Shown here one piece after another: positions 11,203 through 21,577 of a stretch of 64,000 bases of DNA. The notes below the pieces were generated by a model that was given only the letters and a program-made list of their open reading frames with translations, searched no databases and was not told where the DNA came from. Each line of letters starts with the position of its first letter. The stretch's first letter is position 1. The stretch lies in assembly GCA_019188255.1 (NCBI GenBank), contig JAETXT010000009.1, positions 2,108,001 through 2,172,000 on the forward strand. The letters run 5' to 3'. The stretch comes from Verticillium longisporum (lineage: Eukaryota > Ascomycota > Sordariomycetes > Glomerellales > Plectosphaerellaceae). Position numbers and translations under genes: made by a program.

Positions 11203-12984
11203 ATGTCCCACTCTCACTCCCACTCCAACTCGAGCAACCACTCCTCACATGTCTACTCACACCGACGGCCGGGTTCGCGCGCATCGGTCCTCTCGACGGG
11301 CGCCCCCATTGACGTCAACCTCAGGAAAAAGGTCGCCGTCGTCGGCAGCGGCTGCTCCGGCATCGCCGCCCTCTGGGCACTCAACCGCAGCCACCACGAT
11401 GTTCACCTCTACGAGGCCGCCAGCCGCCTAGGCGGTCACACCAACACGGTCAAATGGACCAACGGCAAGTTTGAGACGAGTGTCGATACGGGCTTCATCG
11501 TCCTCAACACGGCCACCTACCGTGAGCTTCTCCCTTTCTCGCCCTCAGCTCCCCTCGACTAACACGGCTTTACAGCCAACTTTATCAACTTCCTCAAGCG
11601 CGTCAAAGTCGATACCGTCCCCACAGAAATGACCTTTGGCGTCACCAGAGATCGAGGCCTCTTCGAGTGGGCCGGCACGAGCCTCGACGCCGTCTTCTGC
11701 CAGCGCAAGAATCTCTTCTCCCCGCGCATGTGGCGCATGATCTTCGACATTGTGCGCTTCAACCAGTTCGCCCTTGACCTGCTCATCACCGGCGACGACG
11801 TCAACGATGCCGCCGCCATGAACGGTCACAGCCACGCCTATGGCCACGGTGCCGGACCCGAGGAGACCATTGGCGAGTACCTCGAGCGCGAACGCTACTC
11901 CGACGCCTTCCGGGACGACTATCTCATCCCCATGACGGCCGCCGTCTGGAGTACCAGCCCCGACAAGTGCACGCTCGACTTCCCCGCCGTCACCCTCGTA
12001 CGGTTCATGTAGGTCCTTGCCCGAACACGGCCAATGCTTTGCCGCCACTGACAACGCTGCAGGTGGAACCATCACCTCCTGTCCACTGTCGCCACGCGTC
12101 CGGACTGGCTGACCCTCAAGGACTGCGGCAAGTCGTACATCGACGCCGTCATGAGGGGCTTCCCGTCGAACCATCTTCACCTCAACAGCCCCGTCACGAA
12201 GGTCACAAACGAAGACGATGGCCGTGTCCGCGTCCACCTGCCCAACGGCGACTCGGACGTCTACGATCACGTCATCCTGGCCACTCACGCCGATCAGGCC
12301 TACAAGATCATTGAGGACACAGCCACCGACGAGGAAAAATCTATCCTCGGTGCCTTTAACACCTCCGAGAACAAGGTCGTCCTCCATTCCGACCTCTCTC
12401 TCATGCCCGTTGCCCGCAAGGCCTGGACCAGCTGGAACTACCTGACCCTCTCGTCGCCGGCTACCGGCAAGCAGAACATCGATCAGATCTCTCTCACCTA
12501 CAACATGAACATTCTCCAGCACATACCGACCTCGACCTTCGGCGACGTCCTTGTCACGATGAACCCCCTCCACGAACCCGACCCAGCCAAGACGCAGGCC
12601 TCCTTCACCTACCGCCATCCCCTGTACACTCCCGAGGCAGTCCGTGCCCAGCGCCTGCTGCCGCGTATCCAGAACACGCGCGGCATCAGCTACGCCGGCG
12701 CCTGGACAAAGTACGGCTTCCACGAGGACGGTTTCAGCAGTGGTCTTGCCGCCGCCCAGGACCATCTGCACGCGCGGCTGCCGTTCCAGTTTGTCGACTC
12801 GACTTATAGCCGTGGACGTCGGCCTGTCCTCGGACTTGCTGACTTGCTACTGCGCGTCTTGATCCTGATTGTGCAGGTGTTTGTGGTGCAGGTCCTGGAG
12901 GCGGGGTGGGGCGCTGTCCGGGGAAGGATAGGGCCGAAGGTGGAAAACGTGCGCAGGACGTTGAAGAACGGCAAGGCGCACTAA
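11203..12984 (+). CDS. FAD/NAD(P)-binding amine-oxidase-like oxidoreductase
   Basis: Exons are 11203-11521, 11576-12008 and 12063-12984, 557 residues. Splice phases agree: C|CC gives Pro after ATY, and AT|G gives Met before WNHHLL. The dinucleotide-binding motif VAVVGSGCSGIAALWAL (about residues 43-59) is followed by LYEAASRLGGHTNTV, the usual second stretch of FAD-linked amine oxidases. A conserved block near the C-terminus (GISYAGAWTKYGFHEDGFSS) is the typical closing FAD contact. The first ~25 residues are Ser/His-rich. A hydrophobic helix close to the end (LADLLLRVLILIVQVFVVQV) could anchor it to a membrane. It resembles the predicted NAD/FAD-binding proteins that in bacteria often sit beside cyclopropane fatty-acid synthase; the substrate is unknown. 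No such synthase lies nearby here. Confidence 0.85.
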
Positions 12985-13266
12985 CAGTTGTGATGAGCGT
13001 AGGATCTCGCTTGGAAGCTGTAAGCTGTAGTCGAGGAAGGAAAGCGGTCGTACATAGATCTCAATCGTCTCAAAGCGGGCGTTATTGGAAAATTATTTGT
13101 TGGAAATAAAGTCCATATTGAAGTACACAGGCAGTCCAATGGGACCACAAAGTGACTTGCCCAGCCATCACCCACGGTGCGGCGTCTATTTTGATCAATA
13201 GTATGATACAAATTTACATTGATATGCAGCATGCTCATCGCATTCATCCCCACGGTCCATAGCCTC

Positions 13267-14320
13267 TCACGCGGCAATCTTCCGCGGCGCCGGTCCCTCG
13301 AGCCCTGGAAAAGCCGACGGCGCCTTGTACACCCCATTGTCGTCGTACTTTGCTTCTGCACAAAGTCAGCCTCTCTCTCTGGATACTCGCATGGGAATGA
13401 AGACAAAATAGAAAGAAGAAACTCACTGAAGAAAGTGTACGACAGCGTCACAGTCTCGATGCCCTTGGCGTTGAGGTCATTGACCATGTCCGGGTCGAGG
13501 TAGAAGAAGACGGGCATGTCGACCGTCTCGCCGGCGTTGAGGCGCTGCTCCTCAAAGCAGAAGCACTGGATCTTGCTAAAGTAGGGCGCCACCTGGGCGG
13601 GCGTGACGCTGTACGTGGCGACGCCGATGATGTCGCGGTCCGAGTTGTTCGTCGCCGTGTAGAAGGCGAGGGCCGTCTCGCCGGGGAGCACGCGAACCTC
13701 GCGCTGCTGCGGCGTGAACTTCCAGGGGAGCACGTCCGAGACGGAGGCGTTGAAGGTGACGCGGATGCGCGGCGACGACGTCAGCGGCACGAGGCGCGCG
13801 GCGAGGTCCGCGTCGTCGTAGGTCGAGTCGGGCCCGTGGGCGCGCACCGGCTGGCCGCCCCAGCCGGTGGTTTGGCAGATCTGGGGTGCTGCCGTCAGTC
13901 TCTCTCTCTCTCTCTTGCTTTTCGTATTGCCGGATGCAGGACGCCGAGGGAGCCTTACCATCTTGTAGAGGGGCACGGAGCCGTAGGAAAAGGCGACGGT
14001 GCCAAGGATGATGCTGAGGGTGTAGTATCTGGTCGGAGTGTCAGCATCCACTGCCCGGCTGGCGCTCCGTTGCGCTGGGCTGGCGCTCCATACGCTACTG
14101 TAGCATTCTTTCTCCTATAGTGGGCGTTGACCTGCGCCATTGACGGCGTGTAGCGCTGCTGCTGTGACTGCTGCTGCTGCGAGGAACTCGATGCGTTGCG
14201 GGCGCCGCTAGGGATTCGGGGCGTACGAATTGTCTGCGGGCGAGCATGTTGGCACAAGGAGCAGCTCCATTGTCGGGAGGCTTGCGCTATGCGCTGTGGT
14301 ATCCGGGGGAAGGCGTTCAT
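13267..14320 (-). CDS. COX11: Cytochrome c oxidase assembly protein Cox11
   Basis: Four minus-strand exons, 14320-14094, 14028-13959, 13880-13427 and 13355-13267, give 279 residues; all three introns (65, 78 and 71 nt) have GT-AG ends and matching phases. The N-terminus is an Arg/Ser-rich mitochondrial presequence with a Gln run. A single membrane helix (YYTLSIILGTVAFSYGSV) follows, then the copper-binding domain. The family hallmark is visible: QCFCFEEQ with cysteines at about residues 205 and 207, preceded by VAPYFSKI. Cox11 delivers copper to the CuB site of cytochrome oxidase subunit 1 from the intermembrane-space face of the inner membrane. The gene is divergent from L26, with 371 bp between the starts. 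Confidence 0.96.
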
Positions 14321-14691
14321 CTTCGCGGTTTGCTGAGACGTTCGGTGGTGAGAGCTGGACTGCCGCTCCGAAGTCTGGCCATCATCAGATGTTCAACGCC
14401 GTACGGCGTCGGCGTTTGAGTTGGACCCGCTGGATCGGCGAGTGAGTTTTAGTGGGTCCCTCTGCGTTCCCTCTTGCTCCACCGTAGCACCTTATCTAAG
14501 CACCCTGAAGGTGGGGTGCCTCTGAGCTTTGACGAGATCACGTGCACTCCTAGGGCAGCCGCCAAACTCCCCCAATGCCAAAACTTTTCGCCCACAGTCC
14601 CATCTGCGAACTTTCTGAAGAACCAGCGAGCCTCACGACAATCATCACGATCCCATCAACCACCCCCAGGTCGCCCATACTAACCGTCAAA
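14321..14691. promoter_or_regulatory. Shared divergent promoter of COX11 and RPL26
   Basis: Only 371 bases separate the two start codons, so both promoters and leaders lie here. The stretch just before the L26 start is C/A-rich (CCATCAACCACCCCCAG), a common leader composition for highly expressed fungal genes. I could not pick out a specific factor site with confidence. Confidence 0.5.
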
Positions 14692-15224
14692 ATGGCCAAG
14701 GTCAACAAGCGTATGTACCAGAATGCCAGTAACGCAGCATTCTCCCCGAATTCGAGCTGACCGTCCCGCCAGTCCTTCACTCTTCCCGCCGCAAGTCGCG
14801 CGCCGCGCACTTCAGCGCTCCCTCCAGCGACCGCCGCACCATCATGAGCGCCCCTCTCTCCAAGGAGCTCCGTGAGAAGTACAACGTATGTTGTCCTAGC
14901 CTCCCGATCACCTGTCGTGTTCCAAGTCGCTAACATGCCGCCCAGGCTCGCTCCATCCCCATCCGCAAGGACGACGAGGTCACCATCGTCCGTGGTGCCA
15001 ACAAGGGCCGCGAGGGCAAGGTCACCGCCGTCTACCGCCTGAAGTACGTCATCCACATCGAGCGCGTCACCCGCGAGAAGACCTCCGGCCAGTCCGTCCC
15101 CATCGGCATCCACCCCTCCAAGGTCGTCGTCAACAAGCTCAAGCTCGACAAGGACCGTGAGTCCATCCTCGAGCGCATCAAGCGCGGCCGCGAGGCCAGC
15201 GCCAAGGGCAAGGCCGACGCCTAA
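14692..15224 (+). CDS. RPL26: 60S ribosomal protein L26 (uL24)
   Basis: Exons are 14692-14710, 14773-14885 and 14946-15224, 136 residues, the normal length. The tiny first exon encodes MAKVNK plus one base; the second starts in [19 protein letters not shown]. The KOW motif is visible in exon 3 ([20 protein letters not shown]). The protein sits at the polypeptide exit side of the large subunit and contacts 5.8S/25S rRNA. An early intron directly after the first few codons is usual for fungal ribosomal protein genes. Confidence 0.97.
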
Positions 15225-17023
15225 GCGTCTTCCTTCCTGGGACTCGACTTGCGGCTCTGACCACCTCCACACCTGACGGATACCCTGTGGCATGCTCGCT
15301 GCTGTCGCAACCGCGCTCCTCCCAGCAGGCACGGCTCCTTCGGTCTGCTTGTGGGGAGGCGTTCACACGGAGGGTGATTTTCCCAGATAACTTGGGGCAG
15401 AGTTCTTTTGCTTTTCGGAAACGAATTCTCTCTTTTCCTCATGGGGAATTTCACCCTCCGAACAACGACAACGATTCTTGTTCTTGTCTTCTCGATCATG
15501 ACCAATTTTTTTCAATTCGGCGTTTAACAACTCACCATCCTCTCTTCCTTTTTTCGACGGTTCGGCAATGGGGGAAAAAAAGAAGCGCAGAAATTCGGCA
15601 TGAGGAATTCAACCACGAAGAAACACACTTTTGGAAGGGGCGGCGCGACCTAGGTGGGGGAGGTGCGCGCAGGGTAGCACAGGAACAACAAAACAAATCC
15701 AACAAATCGAGAAACTCGTTTTTCTCTATGGCCGTTTCACTTGGCAGTGACTCGCTCCATGGGAGGTCCTCCCGAAGCCCAACTCCCCCTCCCCTGCTGC
15801 CTCTCTTTCCTACACCGTCTCTCCTCTCCCATCTTGGGGGAGGTAAAGGGTGAGGGAGAAGAGCAGGGGAAGGGGATTCCTTCACGAACCCCCATCGCGT
15901 GACATGATGCTGTCCTTTTGCGGACATACGAGGGATCTCCTCCTTTTGCTACACATTCATGCTTGACTAACTTGACATGGAACGCAGCAAGCTCACATGA
16001 CCAAGGTCGTTCTTTACATGAACTAGCAAGACCACCAATGAGCTCACGGTAGGTCGTGCCATTTTCTTTCTCTCATCATCGCACGCTAGAATATCTCCGC
16101 GTCAACCACCAAGTCCATGGTTTTCGAGGTATACGACTGGCGGAGACTAAAACCAGCGGGGAGACCTGTTTTCAGGATAACCACTCATCTGCTCTCGCAT
16201 GAAGACTTTCACCTAGTTCTGCAATGAGGTCGAAAATTTGAACGCGAGGCACATTGCCTCGGCTTCCGACCACTATCATCAGGCCGACCGTAAAGCAGTC
16301 AGAAAGAATATAATATATACATCATGCCATACGGCTGTACCTACCCGGCTATCAACGTAACGGCGTCGTGGATGACACGTGCAAGTGAGGCGAAACTGTA
16401 TAACTGCAAAAGAGCTAGCTAAAACTGGAAACTATCTTGACAGTGATGATAGACGTGGCCCAGTGAACGAAGAGCCTGCCACTTTTGTGAAGGGCTACGC
16501 TACCTCGCCACTAGGTTGCCATCTGTCCCTATCTCCAGTTCCATTCCAGCCATCCAATCTCATCTTCGTAGCATAAGCAAACGTTCCTGAACTGACCGCC
16601 TAAGACGGCCTCTTCCAATAGCGATGATTGCCTCGGCTCATTGCAGAGACATCCAAATAAATCATACATGGGCAGCACTATTGAACACCTGCCACCCTGG
16701 CCACAAGAACTTTCCTAGTGTAGAGAAATGCGACGCCACAGGAGTGGGAAGCACCGTCGTGGGTTCTGTGGAGGTGTATGAGGCTCATGGTGCACACCCT
16801 AAGGCAACCGCATAATACTTTTCTCGTCGCCATTGAGTAGTGTCGAAAGCATGCCTCAGCTAAGCAATAAAAACCAACGGAACCAGTTGTAAGACCGGTT
16901 GTTGGAAAGAGATTTCGGGCAAGTAAGCAATGTAAAGTCGCGTGGCAAAGAGCAGAGGATGAAGCTGTACCAGAGTTGTGATACGTAATTTTGACAGGGT
17001 ATGTACTAAATCATTCCCCTTGG
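15225..17023. other. Intergenic: convergent 3' region between RPL26 and the 1021-residue protein
   Basis: About 1.8 kb lies between two convergent stop codons. The part nearest L26 (to about 15600) is T-rich and likely its 3' UTR. The rest has scattered stops in all frames, no long ORF, no tRNA fold and no repeat that I could see. I assign it nothing beyond UTR and spacer. Confidence 0.4.
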
Positions 17024-20000
17024 TCAGGCTTCTAATGTGTTGTCAGCTTGTCGTCTTCATTTCTGGCGTGTATGACCCATCCATGACTTTACTTACCATC
17101 ATGAAGAGGTTTATTCTCATCCTTCGCCTCCTTAGAGGCACCTTTGGAACCTAGCTCCTGCCATCCACCTTCGGCAGTTTTGAGTCCCGAAGCTCGCATC
17201 GCAGAACTGGAGGGCGAGCTGTTGCCCGCAGAAGGCGACAAAGAGGCGGCGGCAGAGCCAGCATAGTGAGGAAGAAGACCGTGAGCGGTGGTAGAGCTCA
17301 TAGCACCAGGAAGCGCACAAGCACCGCTGGTAGGCTTCTTGACGAATGTCATGGCTCCACTGTGTCTGCTGCAGTCAGTCTCGATCATTAGCCCCGACTA
17401 CAAAAAGTAGAAACCAGCAAATAGAAGCACGCACCTGTTGCGTGTCATATTCTGTCGACCCTTGAACAGGATTTTCTCACGCGACTCCTCGGCATCGTCC
17501 GACTGCGTCGACTGCGACTGGGTTGAGGGAAGAGGCGATTGGAAAGAAGGAGCAATCGCATTGCTTCCTGAAGTCTGATCCGAATCGCTGTATTCCTGGC
17601 TGAGAATCGAAGTCGCAGGGCGGCCACGAGTGCCGGCCTTGTCTTTGGCAGCGAGATTGTTTCCGTTCACATTATCCGACTTGGTGTCCCGTTTGTTCTT
17701 CTGTTCGTGGCGTGTAAGGGAAAGCGCCAGTAACTCCTTCATGGTGCGCACATTGTCATTGGGGTCTGTGGGACGAAAGCCGTAGTCACCATTGCCATCA
17801 ACAGCCCGCAAGATCTTTCTCTGCTCAACTTGGGGCTTAAGATGGTAATCGCTGAGGTCACCAACAGGAAGACGAGACATTCCCTTACTAGTCGAAGAGA
17901 CACTGCTGTTGTCCTCGAAGCCGCTGACAGAAATCTGGGCCATTTTCTGCTCAATTCCAGCCGAGTTCTGGTAGTCACCGGCACGCCCGTCCATGGATGG
18001 CTGTGACTTGTATGACGTAGCGAGGTCCGCAAAGCTGTTCTCCTTGGTTGGCGAAGGGGGGTAAAAGTCTTTACCGTCGTACTTCGGTAAGCCCTTCTGG
18101 ACCGAACGAGGGGCGTTTCCCCAGTATAGATGACGGGCCCGAACCTCATCATCAGTAAGCTGGCGATGATAGATGTAGTCCTCGTCCTTTGCATCCCGCT
18201 GGCTGACACCAGGGCGCAGCTTACCCTGCAGGTATGGAAGTCCGAGGCCGTTGTTCAGCTTCTGAAGATAGTTAAAGCTTGTAGTTCGGACTTCGAGTTG
18301 GTGCGAATGGTTGCCCATGGCGGGGACAGTGGTTTCCATGGAGGTCTGGGAAGGGGTACTCATGGGAATCTGGGGATTCTTCTTCGCCGCAGCATGGTCA
18401 GACCTTTCGGGTTCCGCTAAAGACTCGCGGCGGGGTTTATGATCCACGACCATGTTGGTGTGGCTGCGGGGTTGGAAGGGGGGTGCCAAGGCAGCCGTGA
18501 TGGGCAGGCCAGATCTCTTCTTCATGGGTCCATACGAGGGGTTCGAGGTCCCAGAAGCCAAGTCCTTGACCGAGACGGAGGTTTCCGCCTTGTCGCTGTC
18601 GTCCGTGGAAAACATGGACTGAGTCGGCTTCGGCTTGAAACCAGCGGTCTTGGCTCGGTGCTCCCTTTTGCCGAGAATTGTATCTTTGTGGTCGGCCTCA
18701 TTTGCAGTCTCGCTGACGGCGGAAGTCGACTTGCTCATCTCTCGGGACACAGAAGTGTCCTTGCTGGACACTTGGCCTCGCTGCTTGGCCTCGTACTCGA
18801 GCTGAGACTTCAAGTTATTCTTAAAGGTCTTGAGCTGGGTACGAATCCCGTCAGCGAGGTGCTTCATGTAGGTCTCATCAACCTGGTGCTTGTTGTATTG
18901 CAACTGATTATCAATCCACTTCAGCTGGGCGCGGAAGTTCTCAATGTGCTTCCTGGTGACCTCACTCATGACAATCGAGGACGGCGCAGGCGCAGAAGGC
19001 GCATGAAGAGGCTGTCCATTAGTCGCAGGGTTGTTGCCAGGAAAAGGCATGCCATGCAGGCTAGGCACGGCCATGGACATGTTCATGGGCATCGGGACCT
19101 GCATCGGCATAGGCACATGATGAGGCAACTGACCGCCTTGCCATTGCATCGGACCAAAGACGGGTGTGAACGGCATCTGAGGCATCATTGGTGCCATGGC
19201 ACCTGTCGAGAAAGCCGGGATCCCAGAGTGCGGGGTCATCATAGGCATGGGCATTGAGAGCGGCATGCCGGGCATGAAGGGTTGAGCCGAGGCTGCATAA
19301 AATGGGCTAGGGTTTGGTCCAGGCACCACAGCGGAAGCCGCAGGAGTCGACTTCTCAGGTTTGGCGGATCCCTTGTCCGTCTTGGTGTCGCCGTTCTTGT
19401 TGGTGCCCTGAGACACCATGCTCGCAGGTGCCACTGGCATCTGTGGCATGGGGTAGCCGAATGGGAACGGCATCATTGGTACACTTCCCATGGGCATGGA
19501 AGCCGCCATCATGTCGGGAAAGCCAGCCGGGACGGAGCCTTGATTTGCTTGAGAAGATCCGCCAGCAGTACCGACGTTGGTAGAAAGAACCTGAGAACCT
19601 GCGTGAGGAACAGTGAGACTCGGAGTATCACCGCCTGGCCTGTCGTTGGCTCTTCCAGCAGGAGACGACGAGCCCCGAGGGTTTGGTACAATGCGACCAC
19701 CAGCGGTGACGCGTACATGAGTCGGTGAAACAACTGCCTTGTAGAATCTTTTGAAGCCTTCATTGCTTTGCGAATCGGTATCAACAGGGGCAGGAATGGG
19801 TCTGGGATCAGGAATTGGTCGGTGTTCGAGCTTCCATTCATGGTCCTGGCCGTCAAGCTGTTGACGAATGGGCTCCTCTGACCCGACAGAGGCCTCAGCG
19901 TGGGAAGAACGATGGACTGTCCCGTTCCTATTTCTGTTGATGGGAAAGCGTTTGTCCGAACCATTCTTTGAACTGTGGGTCATGGACTCGAATCCGTTGG

Positions 20001-20284
20001 GAAAGTTGCTAGAGGTTTCATACGCGTTGGTCCACTGCGAGCCATTCTTGCTGTGCCGCTCGCCACCCGCCGGTTGAGCGAGGATGGGAAGTCGACGAAG
20101 ACGAACAATGTCCACTATATCAAAGGTGATTAGGTGGTACTCGAGAGAGTATGAGTCAAAGAGTTGCGGGCCTACCGAGTCCATTCTGGACGAGAGAGTT
20201 AACCAAGTCACGTTCAAACGGGCGTGGTCTGGGAGTGATGGGGCGCATGCCCATGAGTTGATGGCGCTTGTACAAGTTGGCCAT
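17024..20284 (-). CDS. Conserved fungal protein of unknown function, Met/Pro-rich, with an 8-nt last exon
   Basis: Minus-strand exons are 20284-20176, 20114-17435, 17365-17097 and 17031-17024, 1021 residues, with all phases closing. Exon 1 encodes MANLYKRHQLMG and a basic segment ending SLVQNGL; exon 2 resumes with DIVRLRRLPILAQPAGG. Residues about 230-420 are low-complexity, rich in Met, Pro and Phe (for example GSVPMMPFPFGYPMPQMP). A helical, charged stretch follows (ENFRAQLKWIDNQLQYNKHQ). A conserved-looking block reads ARHLYWGNAPRSVQKGLPKY then DGKDFYPPSP. The C-terminal exon contains HSGAMTFVKKPTSGACALPG. I do not recognise a named domain; no enzymatic motif, signal peptide or membrane helix was seen. 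The composition suggests a scaffold or RNA/condensate-type protein, but that is inference. Confidence 0.75.
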
Positions 20285-20411
20285 GTTGGAGACGGGATCC
20301 CAGTGATCTGAAAAATTCGTCGAAACTTTTTCAAAAAGGAAGAAAGTCCTTCTTGTCTGTTACGATCTGAAGGTTGGGACACTGTAAGTGGCACAGCAAG
20401 TTCCGGTCAAT

Positions 20412-20522
20412 CTACGCACTGCGTCAGTATGATCGGCAGTACCTCGAAGGCTCGCAGAATGAAGTAAAGCAATAGTGGACATAGGGAGAGGAAATAGGAG
20501 GTGGCAAGAATGAAGAACATAC
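20412..20522 (-). other. Possible 5'-UTR intron of the 1021-residue protein gene
   Basis: Reading the minus strand, GTATGTTCTTC begins at 20522 and an acceptor with a well-placed branch site (CTGACGCAGTGCGTAG) ends at 20412. A further donor-like GTAAGCA lies at about 21017. This would give the gene a long spliced leader. It is a pattern match only. Confidence 0.4.
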
Positions 20523-21397
20523 CGAGCTGGGTTGTCGAGAAAGCCAAGAGAAAAGGTGAGAGGGCACGTCAACTGCGTTGACTGCAGGTGATAGGCATAC
20601 AACGAGCTGGGAGAGGGTCAGCTTCCACCAAAATTGCAGCACAACGCGTCAGCGCGAGCAGGCGAAGGGCCACAAGCTGATGAAGGGTTGTGGTGAAAGG
20701 TCAGAATCAAAAAAGCGAAGGGCGTTTTCGTGATGGCAAAGGTGTTCCAAGAAGAAGTCGAGGCGCGAGGGATCAGGCGATGGAATAAGATGGGATGTAG
20801 TTGGTGGAGGGAAGCAGAGGAAACGGGCCAGCCCAGAGGAGATTCCCGATATTGACGATACTTCCTGGGGCAGGAATCCCTGGGAGTTGTAGGCAGCAGG
20901 GGTAGCCTTGGACGGAGCTGGTCAAGCCAGGGAGGTAGATTTTCGGAGGCAGTTGACAGTGTGAAGCCGTGAGGCAGAGGAGAATGTCAAAGGGAAAGCA
21001 GCGCGTAGGATGCTTACCTGGTAGAGCTCTGGTGTTGATACCTAGGTACCGAGGAAGAAGAAACGAGACTCAGCACACGTTGACCAGCGGCAATGGGCGT
21101 TGGTGATGTACTCGGTAATTCGTCAGGTGCCTCGGAAGCTCTTGGATCTCTCAGGTAGGAAAGTGCTGGGGAGCTTTTCGTGGCCTCCGATGTGTTCGTG
21201 CTTATGGTTCCAGCGGTTCGACGCAGTCACTGAAGGTAAGTCTGAATGTGGAGAGTTGGCAGCCCAAAATCGAGGTGATGTGCAGGATTGAGGGTTGAGT
21301 CGGTATTGTTCCAGAAAGGAGGGAGGCAGGGCGTTGAGGCTATTCCTGACGTGTTTGCGGGCAGGGAACCTATGGATCAGAGCATGGGGCAGCTTGA

Positions 21398-21438
21398 CTA
21401 GGTAGGTACCTACCTTAGGTAAGGTACCTAGGTAGGCA
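21398..21438. repeat. TAGGTACCTA-type palindromic element cluster
   Basis: The sequence runs TAGGTAGGTACCTACCTTAG and on through GGTAAGGTACCTAGGTAGG. It is a nest of overlapping palindromes on a GGTACC core, flanked by CCTAGG or CCTTAGG. The same motif recurs at 29841-29900, 35562-35596, 42757-42772, 47849-47872 and 62596-62628, always outside coding exons. Confidence 0.7.
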
Positions 21439-21517
21439 AACCCACGAACTCACTCCAGAGCGTGGTGTTGAAGGCTCCGGGGGACGCGGGGAGGCACACC
21501 CCAATGTTGCTCGAGCC

Positions 21518-21577
21518 CGAGAAGGAGCACTCCAGCCCGAGAAGGAGCACTCCAGCCCGAGAAGGAGCACTCCAGCC
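21518..21577. repeat. 20-bp tandem repeat, three copies
   Basis: The unit CGAGAAGGAGCACTCCAGCC starts at 21518, 21538 and 21558 with no mismatch. It contains the near-inverted pair GGAG...CTCC. Confidence 0.9.
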
